The notes under the pieces are model-generated. The model was not told the DNA's origin. It did no database searches and worked only from the letters and a program-made list of their open reading frames with translations. From Caproiciproducens sp. NJN-50 (GTDB lineage: Bacteria; Bacillota; Clostridia; Oscillospirales; Acutalibacteraceae), in contig NZ_CP035283.1 in assembly GCF_004103755.1 (NCBI RefSeq), positions 3,038,001 to 3,102,000 of the forward strand: a DNA stretch of 64,000 bases. Reading direction: 5' to 3'. Shown piece by piece: positions 1-7,862 of the stretch. A program made the translations under genes and the position numbers. How positions within the stretch are numbered: position 1 is the stretch's first letter; each line of letters starts with the position of its first letter.

Positions 1-1070
1 GGCACGAGCGTGGGTTTGCCCTGGGGCTTTTCGATGTAAGGGCTCAAAAGTTCGCCAAAGCGGGATTTCCCGAGCAGCTTCTGCATGGCGGTGACGCCGA
101 GCACCCTGCGCTCATAGGGGTCGAAGCCCGCGCGCTCGACCACATCGGCGACCACTGCATCGTTGATATACCTCCGATTGGAGCGGCCTTCGACCAGTTT
201 CCAGCCGGCCCACTTCCTGCCGCTGACGGCCTGCCGCAGGGCGTATTCCCTGATGTCCGACGCCCACGAAACGAGCTCGTCCGCTTTGGAAAGAATGTCC
301 TCGATGTCCTCGTCCGTGAGGAGAGGCGGCAGCTTGAACTCGTACTGCGCCAGCGCAAGATTGGCCTCGGCCCGGGCGCGGCAGTTGGCCTTTGCCTTAC
401 AAAAGCCGCACCATTCTCCGCAGAGATAATTGCCGTCGCCGGCAAAGGCAAGCTCGGCGGTGGGCTTCAGGACTTCGTCGGCCCATCGGTACAGGGCGTC
501 TTTGGAGATTTCCCAGGTGCTGACGTTGTCCCGGCGCGGCTGGTAAATGGTCATGCCGACCGTTTCGATGTCGTAGATGCCGTCGAAAAGCTCCAGCGCG
601 CCGAGCGCGTAGCACTGCATCTGCGGATTTTCCTCAGCGCTGACCAGAACGCCGAGGCCGTGCTTGTAGTCGATGACCCGCAGGGTGCCGTCCGCGATAA
701 TGATGCAGTCGGCCGTTCCGAAGCCGCCTTCCACCCAGCGGGAGAAATCGACGCGCTGTTCAATGAGCACCACCGGATCGGCGCAGATCTGTTTGGCGGC
801 TTCCGCCTGTTCGAGCACATAAGCGGCGTAGCCGGCGGCGCAGTCGTTCATTTCCTCGTTGTACCAGGTCAGGTTGTCGGTTGGGTCCTCGGCGGGAAGC
901 CCCAGCGCCCTGCGGAGCTTGTATTCGCACAGCGCGTGGGCGTCGGTGCCTTCGGCGGCGTAGTCGCTGCCTTTATCCGCATAACTTTCGCAAAGCCGCG
1001 CGGACGGCGGGCAGTGGAGCCAGCGGTCGGCGCTGGATGCGGAGAGAATCGCGTGTCCTTTAGGTGGCAT
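1..1070 (-). CDS. DUF2800 family phage protein (PD-(D/E)XK-like), 3' end outside window
   Basis: The minus-strand frame opens at ATG 1070 (MPPKGHAILSASSADRW) and stays open for 356 codons to the window edge, so the C-terminus is missing. The opening, the CEYKLRRALG and ADCIIIADGTLRVIDYKHG segments and a late Cys-rich stretch (GEWCGFCKAKANCRA) are hallmarks of the DUF2800 family. These are clostridial phage/ICE proteins with a RecB-like PD-(D/E)XK fold; the D..DYK motif and Cys cluster fit an iron-sulfur nuclease. It follows two small genes of the same module. The role is probably phage DNA metabolism, which is inferred. The family call is fairly secure; the biochemical function is not. Confidence 0.82.
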   Translation of the reverse strand, partial: MPPKGHAILSASSADRWLHCPPSARLCESYADKGSDYAAEGTDAHALCEYKLRRALGLPAEDPTDNLTWYNEEMNDCAAGYAAYVLEQAEAAKQICADPVVLIEQRVDFSRWVEGGFGTADCIIIADGTLRVIDYKHGLGVLVSAEENPQMQCYALGALELFDGIYDIETVGMTIYQPRRDNVSTWEISKDALYRWADEVLKPTAELAFAGDGNYLCGEWCGFCKAKANCRARAEANLALAQYEFKLPPLLTDEDIEDILSKADELVSWASDIREYALRQAVSGRKWAGWKLVEGRSNRRYINDAVVADVVERAGFDPYERRVLGVTAMQKLLGKSRFGELLSPYIEKPQGKPTLV

Positions 1071-1123
1071 CTCGTCGTCGCAAGCTTCATTTCGCTCGCT
1101 TCCGTGAAAACACGAAAGCTCGT

Positions 1124-1474
1124 TCATTCCGCTGCTCCTCCTCTCCCCAAAGAATCTGCGGATTCTTCGGGGGCCCCGATACCCTCCGCATCCGCAAGCA
1201 GTTCCCCGTACCGGCCGGGGTCTACCTTGGAAAGCCTGTCGGCGCCGTACTTCTGAAGCAGTGAGCGAATCTCGGCGGTGTGGCCCGCACGGGATTTGTC
1301 CGCGAGCACGGCTCTTACTTCCTCCAGCGTCAGTGCCGGTTCTGTCGCGGGTGTTTCTTCGGCCGGCTCTTTTGCGCCGAACGCCTCGGCCAGCCAGTTC
1401 GCCGCGTCGTTAATAGCGGCAGCGGCGTTCCGCAATTCTTCGATGGTGGCAGCCATATCGCCCATTTTGCTCAT
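1124..1474 (-). CDS. small phage-module protein (often labelled 'rrp5-like')
   Basis: Predicted 116 aa from ATG 1474 (MSKMGDMAATIEELRNAA), with a good AAGGAGG site 7 nt upstream. An in-frame ATG at 1513 lacks such a site. The first half is Ala/Glu-rich helix. The second half (LTLEEVRAVLADKSRAGHT.EIRSLLQKYGADRLSKV) resembles a short protein that sits beside DUF2800 in clostridial prophages. There it is commonly mislabelled rRNA biogenesis protein rrp5, and nothing here supports a ribosomal role. It lies 53 bp upstream of the DUF2800 gene in the same direction, so it is probably co-transcribed. Function unknown. Confidence 0.75.
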   Translation of the reverse strand: MSKMGDMAATIEELRNAAAAINDAANWLAEAFGAKEPAEETPATEPALTLEEVRAVLADKSRAGHTAEIRSLLQKYGADRLSKVDPGRYGELLADAEGIGAPEESADSLGRGGAAE

Positions 1475-1619
1475 CTGCTTTTCCTCCTTCCGCGGATTGA
1501 CTCTGATCGGCAAGTATCGTGAGTTTTCTTGCCATGCGTTTGGACACGGCGCTGATTGCGGTCAGGACTTCAATGAGTTCTCTGTCCGCAGCGCGGGCCC
1601 GGATGTCGGCTTCGTACAC
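1410..1619 (-). CDS. small phage-module protein, overlaps next gene
   Basis: A 69-aa frame from GTG 1619 (VYEADIRARAADRELIEVL), with a GGGGAGG site 7 nt upstream. It is helical and charged, with an ISAVSKRMARKLTIL segment that I associate with small unnamed proteins beside DUF2800 modules. Its last 65 bp overlap the start of the following gene in another frame, and the tail (HHRRIAERRCRY) looks like read-through of that gene. Either the overlap is real or a frameshift has extended the end. Function unknown. Confidence 0.5.
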   Translation of the reverse strand: MYEADIRARAADRELIEVLTAISAVSKRMARKLTILADQSQSAEGGKADEQNGRYGCHHRRIAERRCRY

Positions 1620-1723
1620 CTTGTTCACCTCCCCGGAAGGAGCGGTTGTCGTTTTTGCTCTTTCCACTACCCACTGGAGATGGGAAGGGCGTTTTGACGA
1701 AGCAGGGAAAAACAATTTGAAAA

Positions 1724-1754
1724 ATCTCCGACCGCTTTGGGGGCGGCCGGAGAT
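1724..1754 (-). terminator. terminator of the sigma-like gene
   Basis: A 12-bp stem with one mismatch (ATCTCCGACCGC / GCGGCCGGAGAT) around a 7-nt loop starts just after the stop at 1761. On the minus strand it is followed by a TTTTT run. It separates the regulator from the small phage genes downstream. Confidence 0.75.
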
Positions 1755-1760
1755 ACAGGG

Positions 1761-2285
1761 CTAAAACAGGTCGGGGTATTCGCACTGCAGAAGCTCCTTT
1801 GCCTTTTTGAGGCGGGAGAGAAACGTAGTGCGCGGGATGCCGATTTTATCGGCAATCTCTGTGTCGGACAGCCCCGCCATGCGCAGGTTGCCGATGCGGC
1901 GGGCCTCCGGCATAATTTCAGCGAGACGCTGAAAGAGCATGTCCAGCATGATTTGGTCGGTCACGACGTCTTCGATGCCGGCGGCTGAATCGGCAAGCTT
2001 GTCCAGCATGGAGAGCTCATCGCCATCGCTGTTTTGATAGGTACGGTCAATGGAAAGGGTATCGCCCGGGGCGTGGAATTCGCAGTCGAGGCAGTCGCCG
2101 TCGCACATCCAGTGCTTGCTTCTTGGGCACATGCACTGATGATGTGCTTGTGCGCGTTTTCTGGTTGCCCAGATATCACGGTAGTAGGCATAGTACTGTG
2201 CTTTGGTGACTTCGGCCCACTGCTTTTCATGGGGCAGGTAGATTTTGAAGACGCGGGGTTGACTTTGGTTTGCTTGGTTTTTCAT
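1761..2285 (-). CDS. sigma-70 region 4-like HTH regulator of a phage/ICE
   Basis: Predicted 174 aa from ATG 2285 with GGAAAGGAC upstream. The middle holds a Cys cluster (CMCPRSKHWMCDGDCLDCEF, residues about 45-65) that could bind metal. The last 60 residues carry a sigma-factor-like helix-turn-helix (MAGLSDTEIADKIGIPRTTFLSRLKKAKELL). Proteins of this layout are common in Firmicute conjugative elements and prophages, where they act as transcription regulators rather than housekeeping sigma factors. It is followed by its own terminator. An earlier in-frame start (2405) has no ribosome site. Target promoters are unknown. Confidence 0.7.
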   Translation of the reverse strand: MKNQANQSQPRVFKIYLPHEKQWAEVTKAQYYAYYRDIWATRKRAQAHHQCMCPRSKHWMCDGDCLDCEFHAPGDTLSIDRTYQNSDGDELSMLDKLADSAAGIEDVVTDQIMLDMLFQRLAEIMPEARRIGNLRMAGLSDTEIADKIGIPRTTFLSRLKKAKELLQCEYPDLF

Positions 2286-2569
2286 TGTTTGTCCTTTCCG
2301 CCTGATGAGCGGTGGGCGGAGGACAAAACAGAGCCTGTGCACTGTCGGCACACAGACCCTTTGCCTGAATAAGGCGCAACAAGGAAAGGGTACCGACATT
2401 GCCATTCACCGCCGTAAGCGGTGAACAGGACAATATTTGTATCCTCGGCCCTTATTGCAAATCAGGCTTTGAATTTATTTGACCGGGAGCCTAAGACGGC
2501 TCGTCCGTTTTGCCGGAGGGTTGTTCCTCTTGGCATAATTTATTGTACTTGGACAAGCGGCGCCGCACA

Positions 2570-2586
2570 CGGACATGAAATGTCCG
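2570..2586. promoter_or_regulatory. candidate operator palindrome CGGACAT-GAA-ATGTCCG
   Basis: Perfect 7-bp arms around a 3-nt spacer. The arm core recurs in the terminator hairpin 93 bp away and as CGGACA near 2638. Spacing and symmetry suit a dimeric repressor site, but no footprint-type evidence exists in the sequence. Confidence 0.35.
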
Positions 2587-2678
2587 TTCAGATACCCTGC
2601 AGGTACAAAAAAAGCCCGCGCGAAACAAGATGTTCGCACGGACAGGCACGCCGGTTATTGAAAACAGGCATAAAAATA

Positions 2679-2699
2679 CCCGGACACAAAATGTCCGGG
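2679..2699 (-). terminator. terminator of the ImmA/IrrE-type gene
   Basis: Perfect 8-bp stem CCCGGACA / TGTCCGGG with loop CAAAA, followed on the minus strand by TATTTTTA. It lies 15 bp past the stop at 2714. Confidence 0.75.
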
Positions 2700-2713
2700 C
2701 TGGCTGATAATTT

Positions 2714-4606
2714 TTATTTTTCTTTTGTCAGCGGAGCAAGATTTACCCCTCGTAGGATGTCATTGCATTCGAATATTGTTTTTGTATAGCAGGCTTCCAG
2801 CAAAAAGTGATAGGTCATAAATTTGGGACCACTGCCCAACGAATAGGCCGAGCGGCTGATCAACGCTTGGCTGATGACAGGAGGAAGCTGCAGGGCGATG
2901 CAGATTGCCACGATGGTTTCTATAGTGGTTTCATATTCCTCGTTGTTCCGCATTCGGCTTATGGTCTTTGGATCCAGAGAACAAGCTTCGGCAAGCGCTT
3001 CGACTGTTTTGCCGCGCCATTTCATAAGAGCTGTCAGCGCACCTGAAAAACTGCCCGGCAGATTTTGCAAAACATCCGAAAGTTCTTTTGCGTAAGCCTG
3101 AAGCATTTTTGCGCGGCCGTCTACCGTGTCATTTTCCGGCGAAGTGTTATAATGGGCTTCGAAGACGATATCAGACGTGGAGTCCCGGTACAGGACACAC
3201 TCGGTAAAATACTGCTTTCCGTAGCTGTTGGAGGATTTCTGGATGGTTAGGTCAAAGACAAGGCAGCACTCGTCGGCATGGTGCCTTGCGTAGTCGGTAA
3301 GGCCGGCCGTGCCGTCCTCATCGTATTCTATGTATTTGGGATGGTTGATGCAGAAGTGGGAATCGGCAAAAATATAGCGGCCGCTTTGTATCTTTTCGCG
3401 CAGGTCCTGATTGACCGTGCTTTCGACAAGGGCATCACGCTCGCCAATGGAAAAGGTCTGGTTGCGTTTCAAAGCGTCCCGCTTGAAAGCGTGTGGTTTC
3501 ACATAGTGCCCGTCAATGTAAGTGAAAGCTCCAAGAGCCTCTTCATAACCGAGGTCTGCCATCCTGATTTTGGCGGCCAGACGCGAAACGCAAAAAAACG
3601 TCGCCATTTCGTCGATAACCGGCTGAATAATATCGACGAGCTCGTCCGTCCGGAGAATATTCTTATATTTGCGGATCAGCTCAGCCGCTTTGATTTTGGC
3701 CTGCCTGTACGGCATCTGGATTCGCGGGGCGAGGGCGTTTGCCTGCCACTCCATCCAGTCGGTGGCCGTCCTGGTTTTGCCGTCCTTGATTCCGCCGACC
3801 ACCTGGCATTTTATCTGAGCCGCATTCTCGTTGTAAAGCCGCTCCAGTTCGAAGGCTTTCCGGTGTTTATCCCAATGGACGCACTCGTGCACGATGGTAT
3901 TGTTGACCGAGCCGACATTCCGCAGGAAGAAGGACTCGGGATCGACGAAGATCGTACCTTTGTTCACATGAGTCCTTTTAAACGACGAGTCGGATTTATC
4001 GTAATACTCGGCGTCGCAGTCCGCAAAAAAGATCTGACCGAAGGTGGAGCAGTCCGCGGAAGCGCTTTTCATCTGGATGGAAAGGCCCATGCGCTGCGCC
4101 AATATGCCGGGATCCACAAACATAGGCCGGGACAGGGCTTCTTTATAATTCCTCTCGAGGAAGTCCCGGGCGACATCTTCAAGCTGGTCGCTTCTGATAA
4201 GGGGAACCAGAGAATCGGACATCGGATTGCAGTATTTTCTGCGGCTGTCGTATGGCTCGATGGAAGAGATGGAAAAATCATCGAGGCTGTTCGCCAGATC
4301 GCCGGAGCAGGAAATTTTGAACCACTGCGTTTTGTCGTCGTATCGGTCGGTGTGCCTGTCCGTTTCGGATATTTCAAACTCTGCTTCCAGAATAACATCG
4401 AAGGCAATCTTCATGCCGGGCAGATTTTCCACATAAACGCATTTGACGTTGATATCCGACAACTCCGCACGGTCGATCGTATGCACCAGTCTGGAGGAGA
4501 CATCGAGGTTCTGACAGTTCTGTTCCAACCAATTAGACACAGAGCCGTACAGCTCGTTATAGAAACGGTCCGCAACGTACTCTTTAAACGAACGATCCTG
4601 TGCCAT
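2714..4606 (-). CDS. ImmA/IrrE-type metallopeptidase with C-terminal XRE HTH
   Basis: A 630-aa protein starting MAQDRSFKEYVADRF. The centre carries the zinc-protease motif IVHECVHWDKH (HExxH at about residue 239), preceded by a segment typical of ImmA/IrrE peptidases (GTIFVDPESFFLRN). The C-terminal 100 residues contain an XRE-like helix-turn-helix (GKTVEALAEACSLDPKTISRM). The first 150 residues are unassigned. Known ImmA/IrrE proteins cleave phage or ICE repressors after DNA damage. Here the HTH is at the C-terminus rather than the usual N-terminus, and the protein is unusually long. It is divergent from the restriction block and ends in its own terminator. The element-control role is inferred. 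Confidence 0.8.
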   Translation of the reverse strand: MAQDRSFKEYVADRFYNELYGSVSNWLEQNCQNLDVSSRLVHTIDRAELSDINVKCVYVENLPGMKIAFDVILEAEFEISETDRHTDRYDDKTQWFKISCSGDLANSLDDFSISSIEPYDSRRKYCNPMSDSLVPLIRSDQLEDVARDFLERNYKEALSRPMFVDPGILAQRMGLSIQMKSASADCSTFGQIFFADCDAEYYDKSDSSFKRTHVNKGTIFVDPESFFLRNVGSVNNTIVHECVHWDKHRKAFELERLYNENAAQIKCQVVGGIKDGKTRTATDWMEWQANALAPRIQMPYRQAKIKAAELIRKYKNILRTDELVDIIQPVIDEMATFFCVSRLAAKIRMADLGYEEALGAFTYIDGHYVKPHAFKRDALKRNQTFSIGERDALVESTVNQDLREKIQSGRYIFADSHFCINHPKYIEYDEDGTAGLTDYARHHADECCLVFDLTIQKSSNSYGKQYFTECVLYRDSTSDIVFEAHYNTSPENDTVDGRAKMLQAYAKELSDVLQNLPGSFSGALTALMKWRGKTVEALAEACSLDPKTISRMRNNEEYETTIETIVAICIALQLPPVISQALISRSAYSLGSGPKFMTYHFLLEACYTKTIFECNDILRGVNLAPLTKEK

Positions 4607-4765
4607 GCCCGATCCCTCCGTATTCTCTTATGATTGATGCATATGATGTTCCCTTCTGAAATGACTTTGCACGCTCGGAAGATATATCCAACGAAATTAT
4701 ATCATAGACCGTGTGACAAGTTCAAGATTTCTCGTCAAAAAATCATGTGTACGTGAAGAAAAAGG

Positions 4766-4795
4766 TTGAATTTAGGCATATAATCATGGTATACT
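4766..4795 (+). promoter_or_regulatory. promoter of the XRE-hsd operon
   Basis: TTGAAT (4766-4771) and TATACT (4790-4795) with an 18-bp spacer, 40 bp upstream of the chosen start. Loosely symmetric GCATA/TATGC sequence around the -10 could be an autoregulatory site. Confidence 0.5.
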
Positions 4796-4834
4796 GTTAT
4801 GCGAAACGACTTTATGCTTTCAGGGGTGATGAGA

Positions 4835-5056
4835 GTGGCCATTAGCTATAAGAAACTATGGAAACTTCTAATTGACAAAGATATGAAGAAAAAGGACCTG
4901 CAGAAAGCTGCTGGAATCAGTTCCGCGTCGGTTACGAAGCTTGGCAAAAATGAGAATGTGAATACGGAGATATTACAGAAAATTTGCTTGGCGCTGGAAT
5001 GCGATATTAGCGATATTATGGAGATGGTTCCGGATGAACTGGAAACGCATCATTAA
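4835..5056 (+). CDS. small XRE-family HTH regulator of the type I RM operon
   Basis: Predicted 73 aa from GTG 4835, with AGGGG 8 nt upstream. The ATG at 4829 is too close to that site. The GTG start also aligns with a close relative at 47653 that begins MPISYKKLWKLLID. Nearly the whole protein is a lambda-repressor-like HTH (MKKKDLQKAAGISSASVTKL). It lies 57 bp upstream of hsdM. Small XRE proteins before restriction genes can act like controller (C) proteins that time methylase and nuclease expression. That role is inferred from position and from the second copy before another methylase. Confidence 0.8.
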   Translation: MAISYKKLWKLLIDKDMKKKDLQKAAGISSASVTKLGKNENVNTEILQKICLALECDISDIMEMVPDELETHH

Positions 5057-5113
5057 AGAAGCACCATATTATGTTACAAATTTTATACTATAAGTTGAAA
5101 AGAGGATCGGTAC

Positions 5114-6616
5114 ATGGCTGGAAATAATACTGCCGACATTGGCTTTGAAAAACAAATATGGGATGCAGCTTGTATTTTACGTGGCAACATTGATGCTTCG
5201 GAATACAAACATGTTGTGCTTGGCCTCATCTTCCTGAAATATATATCAGATCGATTTGAGGCAAAGCATAAGGCCCTTGTCGATGAGGGCGAAGGTTTCG
5301 AAGAAGACATGGATGAATATGAAGCCGAGAATATTTTCTTCGTTCCACAGGACGCTCGATGGCGCGTTATTGCCGCTGCCGCGCATACGCCGGAAATTGG
5401 GACAGTCATCGATAACGCAATGCGCGAAATAGAGAAATATAACAAACGGCTGAAGGATATTTTACCAAAAAATTTTGCTCGACCGGAACTTGATAAACGC
5501 CGTCTCGGCGATATTGTTGACCTGTTTACAAACATTAAAATGGTCGATGAAAACAAGGAGAAGGATATTTTAGGCAGGACGTATGAGTACTGCCTTCAGA
5601 AATTTGCAGAACAGGAAGGTAAACTTGCTGGAGAGTTCTATACTCCCGCATGTGTTGTCCGCACTTTGGTAGAAGTTCTGCAACCCTTCAATGGCCGCGT
5701 ATATGATCCCTGCTGTGGTTCTGGTGGAATGTTTGTACAGTCGGCAAAATTTGTTGAGAATCATTCCGGCAACATCAATAACATCTCCGTATATGGGCAG
5801 GACTCGAATCCAACTACATGGAAAATGGCACAAATGAACCTTGCTATTCGAGGCATTGATGCAGATCTCGGCGATATTCCAGCAGATACGTTTTTTAATG
5901 ATCGGCATCCAACTTTAAAGGCAGACTTTGTAATGGCCAACCCTCCCTTTAACCTGTCCGACTGGGGTGGTGATAAGCTAAAAACCGATCAGCGATGGAA
6001 GTATGGAACGCCGCCAGCTGGAAACGCAAACTTTGCTTGGATGCAGCACATGATCTGGCATCTTGCGCCTCACGGCCGTATGGGTATGGTTCTGGCAAAC
6101 GGATCGCTTTCATCCAACAGCAGCGGCGAAGGTGACATTCGTAAACACATCATCGAGGCCGACCTTGTCGACTGCATTGTGGCCATGCCGGGACAACTCT
6201 TTTATACGACACAGATTCCTGTGTGCCTTTGGTTCTTAAATAAGCAAAAATCACAACCGGGTAAAACGCTGTTTATTGACGCTCGAAAGATGGGAACGCT
6301 GGTTACACGCAAATTGCGGGAACTCACGAATGACGATATTGCTAAAATCGCCGATACATACAAGACATATACCGAAGGAACCCTTGCGGACATCAAAGGT
6401 TTTTGTGCTATCGCCACGACAGAAGATATTAAGAAACAAGGATACATTCTCACCCCTGGCCGCTACGTGGGCATAGAAGAACAGAAGGAAGACGATGAAC
6501 CTTTCGAGGAGAAGATGACGCGGCTGACAGGCGAACTGAGCGAAATGTTCGAGCGTTCCCACGAACTGGAAGACGAAATCCGCAAAAGGTTGGGGGCGAT
6601 AGGGTATGAAATTTGA
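5114..6616 (+). CDS. hsdM: type I restriction-modification methyltransferase subunit HsdM
   Basis: A 500-aa protein of standard HsdM length. The N-terminal helical HsdM domain (residues about 8-140) is followed by an N6-adenine methylase domain. SAM motif I is DPCCGSGGMF at about 198-207 and the catalytic motif IV is NPPF at about 276-279. It methylates adenine in the target chosen by HsdS and forms the M2S core of the complex. Its end overlaps hsdS by 11 bp, so the two are translationally coupled. The gene is AT-richer than the flanking chromosome, in keeping with horizontal acquisition. No defect is visible. Confidence 0.95.
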   Translation: MAGNNTADIGFEKQIWDAACILRGNIDASEYKHVVLGLIFLKYISDRFEAKHKALVDEGEGFEEDMDEYEAENIFFVPQDARWRVIAAAAHTPEIGTVIDNAMREIEKYNKRLKDILPKNFARPELDKRRLGDIVDLFTNIKMVDENKEKDILGRTYEYCLQKFAEQEGKLAGEFYTPACVVRTLVEVLQPFNGRVYDPCCGSGGMFVQSAKFVENHSGNINNISVYGQDSNPTTWKMAQMNLAIRGIDADLGDIPADTFFNDRHPTLKADFVMANPPFNLSDWGGDKLKTDQRWKYGTPPAGNANFAWMQHMIWHLAPHGRMGMVLANGSLSSNSSGEGDIRKHIIEADLVDCIVAMPGQLFYTTQIPVCLWFLNKQKSQPGKTLFIDARKMGTLVTRKLRELTNDDIAKIADTYKTYTEGTLADIKGFCAIATTEDIKKQGYILTPGRYVGIEEQKEDDEPFEEKMTRLTGELSEMFERSHELEDEIRKRLGAIGYEI

Positions 6617-7814
6617 TTATCGTCCTTTATCAGACTTCACCGAAGTGAAAGGTGGCAAACGGCTTCCTAAAGGTAGCAATTTGATTACGACTCCGAATTC
6701 ACATCCCTATATAAGAGTTAGGAATTTGGGGACTGATAAGGTTTTGGAATTGACGCCCGATTATGAATACGTTGACGATGAAACGCAAGCTACGATTTCT
6801 CGATACATCGTTAACGCCGATGATGTAATTATCTCAATCGTTGGAACTATCGGTTTGGTTGCTAAGGTCGGTAAGACTCTCGACAGAGCGAATCTCACAG
6901 AGAACTGTGCAAAAATGGTTAATATCCACGGCATAGACAGGGACTTTTTATATTATTACCTCTTGTCGGAAGATGGGCAAAACGCCATCAAAGCTGCAAC
7001 TGTAGGGGCGGTACAGGCAAAGCTACCACTTAAGAACATACAGGCTTTGCCGATACCTAATATCTCGCTTGATGAACAAGCGGCCATTGCCGACACGCTC
7101 TCTGCTCTTGACAATAAGATTGCAGTAAACAAAAAGATAAATCATCATTTAGAGCAGATAGCGCAGGCTATTTTCAAGTCATGGTTCGTGGACTTCGAGC
7201 CATTCGGCGGCATGATGCCTGACGACTGGCGGGAAGTTCCGCTTGGCAAAGTCGTGGAGATAAGTACGAAAACACTCAACCCTCAATCTTGCCCTGATAC
7301 CATTTTGGAACATTACAGCATCCCTGCTTTCGATGAAACTCGTTTGCCTGTGTTTGAAGCGGCTTCTGGAATCAAGAGTAACAAGTATATCGTAGACAAA
7401 GACTGTTTCTTAATTTCCAAACTTAACCCGACCACCAAGCGCATTTGGAGGCCGTATTGCATCAGCAGTCACGCTGTATGCTCGACCGAGTTTATTGTCT
7501 ATCAGGCAAAGAACCCCGCCTATAAAGACTTTTACTACTCTGTCATTGATAGTCCAGCTTTCACGGATTTTCTGCTGTCGCATGTTACGGGTTCCACGGG
7601 CAGTCGGCAACGAGCAGTACCAAGCGAAACGCTTTCGTTTACTATCAGTGTCCCACCGGATTGCATCATCGCGGACTTCTGTGACAAGGTAGCATCTATT
7701 TATGCATATTTTGAACAGAACTACCTTGAAATCCGTCGATTACGGCAGATCCGCGACGCCCTTTTACCCCGCCTGATGTCCGGCGAGCTATCCGTTGCCG
7801 ATTTAAGCCGCTAA
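6606..7814 (+). CDS. hsdS: type I restriction-modification specificity subunit HsdS
   Basis: A 402-aa protein starting MKFDYRPLSDFTEVKGGKRL. It has the two-lobed HsdS layout: a first target-recognition domain (about 1-150), a conserved helical spacer (SLDEQAAIADTLSALDNKI, then AIFKSWFVDFEPF), a second recognition domain (about 205-370) and a closing repeat (QIRDALLPRLMSGEL). Each domain reads half of a bipartite target; the target itself cannot be told from sequence alone. It overlaps hsdM and is followed 48 bp later by hsdR. No truncated duplicate hsdS or inversion repeats were seen, so phase variation is not indicated. Confidence 0.93.
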   Translation: MKFDYRPLSDFTEVKGGKRLPKGSNLITTPNSHPYIRVRNLGTDKVLELTPDYEYVDDETQATISRYIVNADDVIISIVGTIGLVAKVGKTLDRANLTENCAKMVNIHGIDRDFLYYYLLSEDGQNAIKAATVGAVQAKLPLKNIQALPIPNISLDEQAAIADTLSALDNKIAVNKKINHHLEQIAQAIFKSWFVDFEPFGGMMPDDWREVPLGKVVEISTKTLNPQSCPDTILEHYSIPAFDETRLPVFEAASGIKSNKYIVDKDCFLISKLNPTTKRIWRPYCISSHAVCSTEFIVYQAKNPAYKDFYYSVIDSPAFTDFLLSHVTGSTGSRQRAVPSETLSFTISVPPDCIIADFCDKVASIYAYFEQNYLEIRRLRQIRDALLPRLMSGELSVADLSR

Positions 7815-7862
7815 ATGATGATTTATAATATACAATATTGCGCATAAAAGGAGTTGATACCC

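Larger units (their letters stand above)
2286..2713. other. intergenic region with three inverted repeats
   Basis: This 428-bp gap between two minus-strand genes has no convincing ORF. It holds a perfect 8-bp hairpin at 2405-2425 (TTCACCGC, loop CGTAA), a 17-bp palindrome at 2570-2586 and a terminator hairpin at 2679-2699. The last two share the core GGACA...TGTCC. Confidence 0.6.

Noticed and set aside
869..1090. Separate small gene starting MKLATTRCH
   Set aside because: It is another frame over the DUF2800 start, which has clear family sequence from ATG 1070.
1124..1474. Ribosome biogenesis factor (rrp5)
   Set aside because: That label is a propagated misannotation for this small phage protein; there is no S1 or TPR domain.
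3278..4633. 451-codon open frame on the plus strand
   Set aside because: It is the complement of the well-supported ImmA/IrrE-type gene, has no ribosome site and no recognisable domains.
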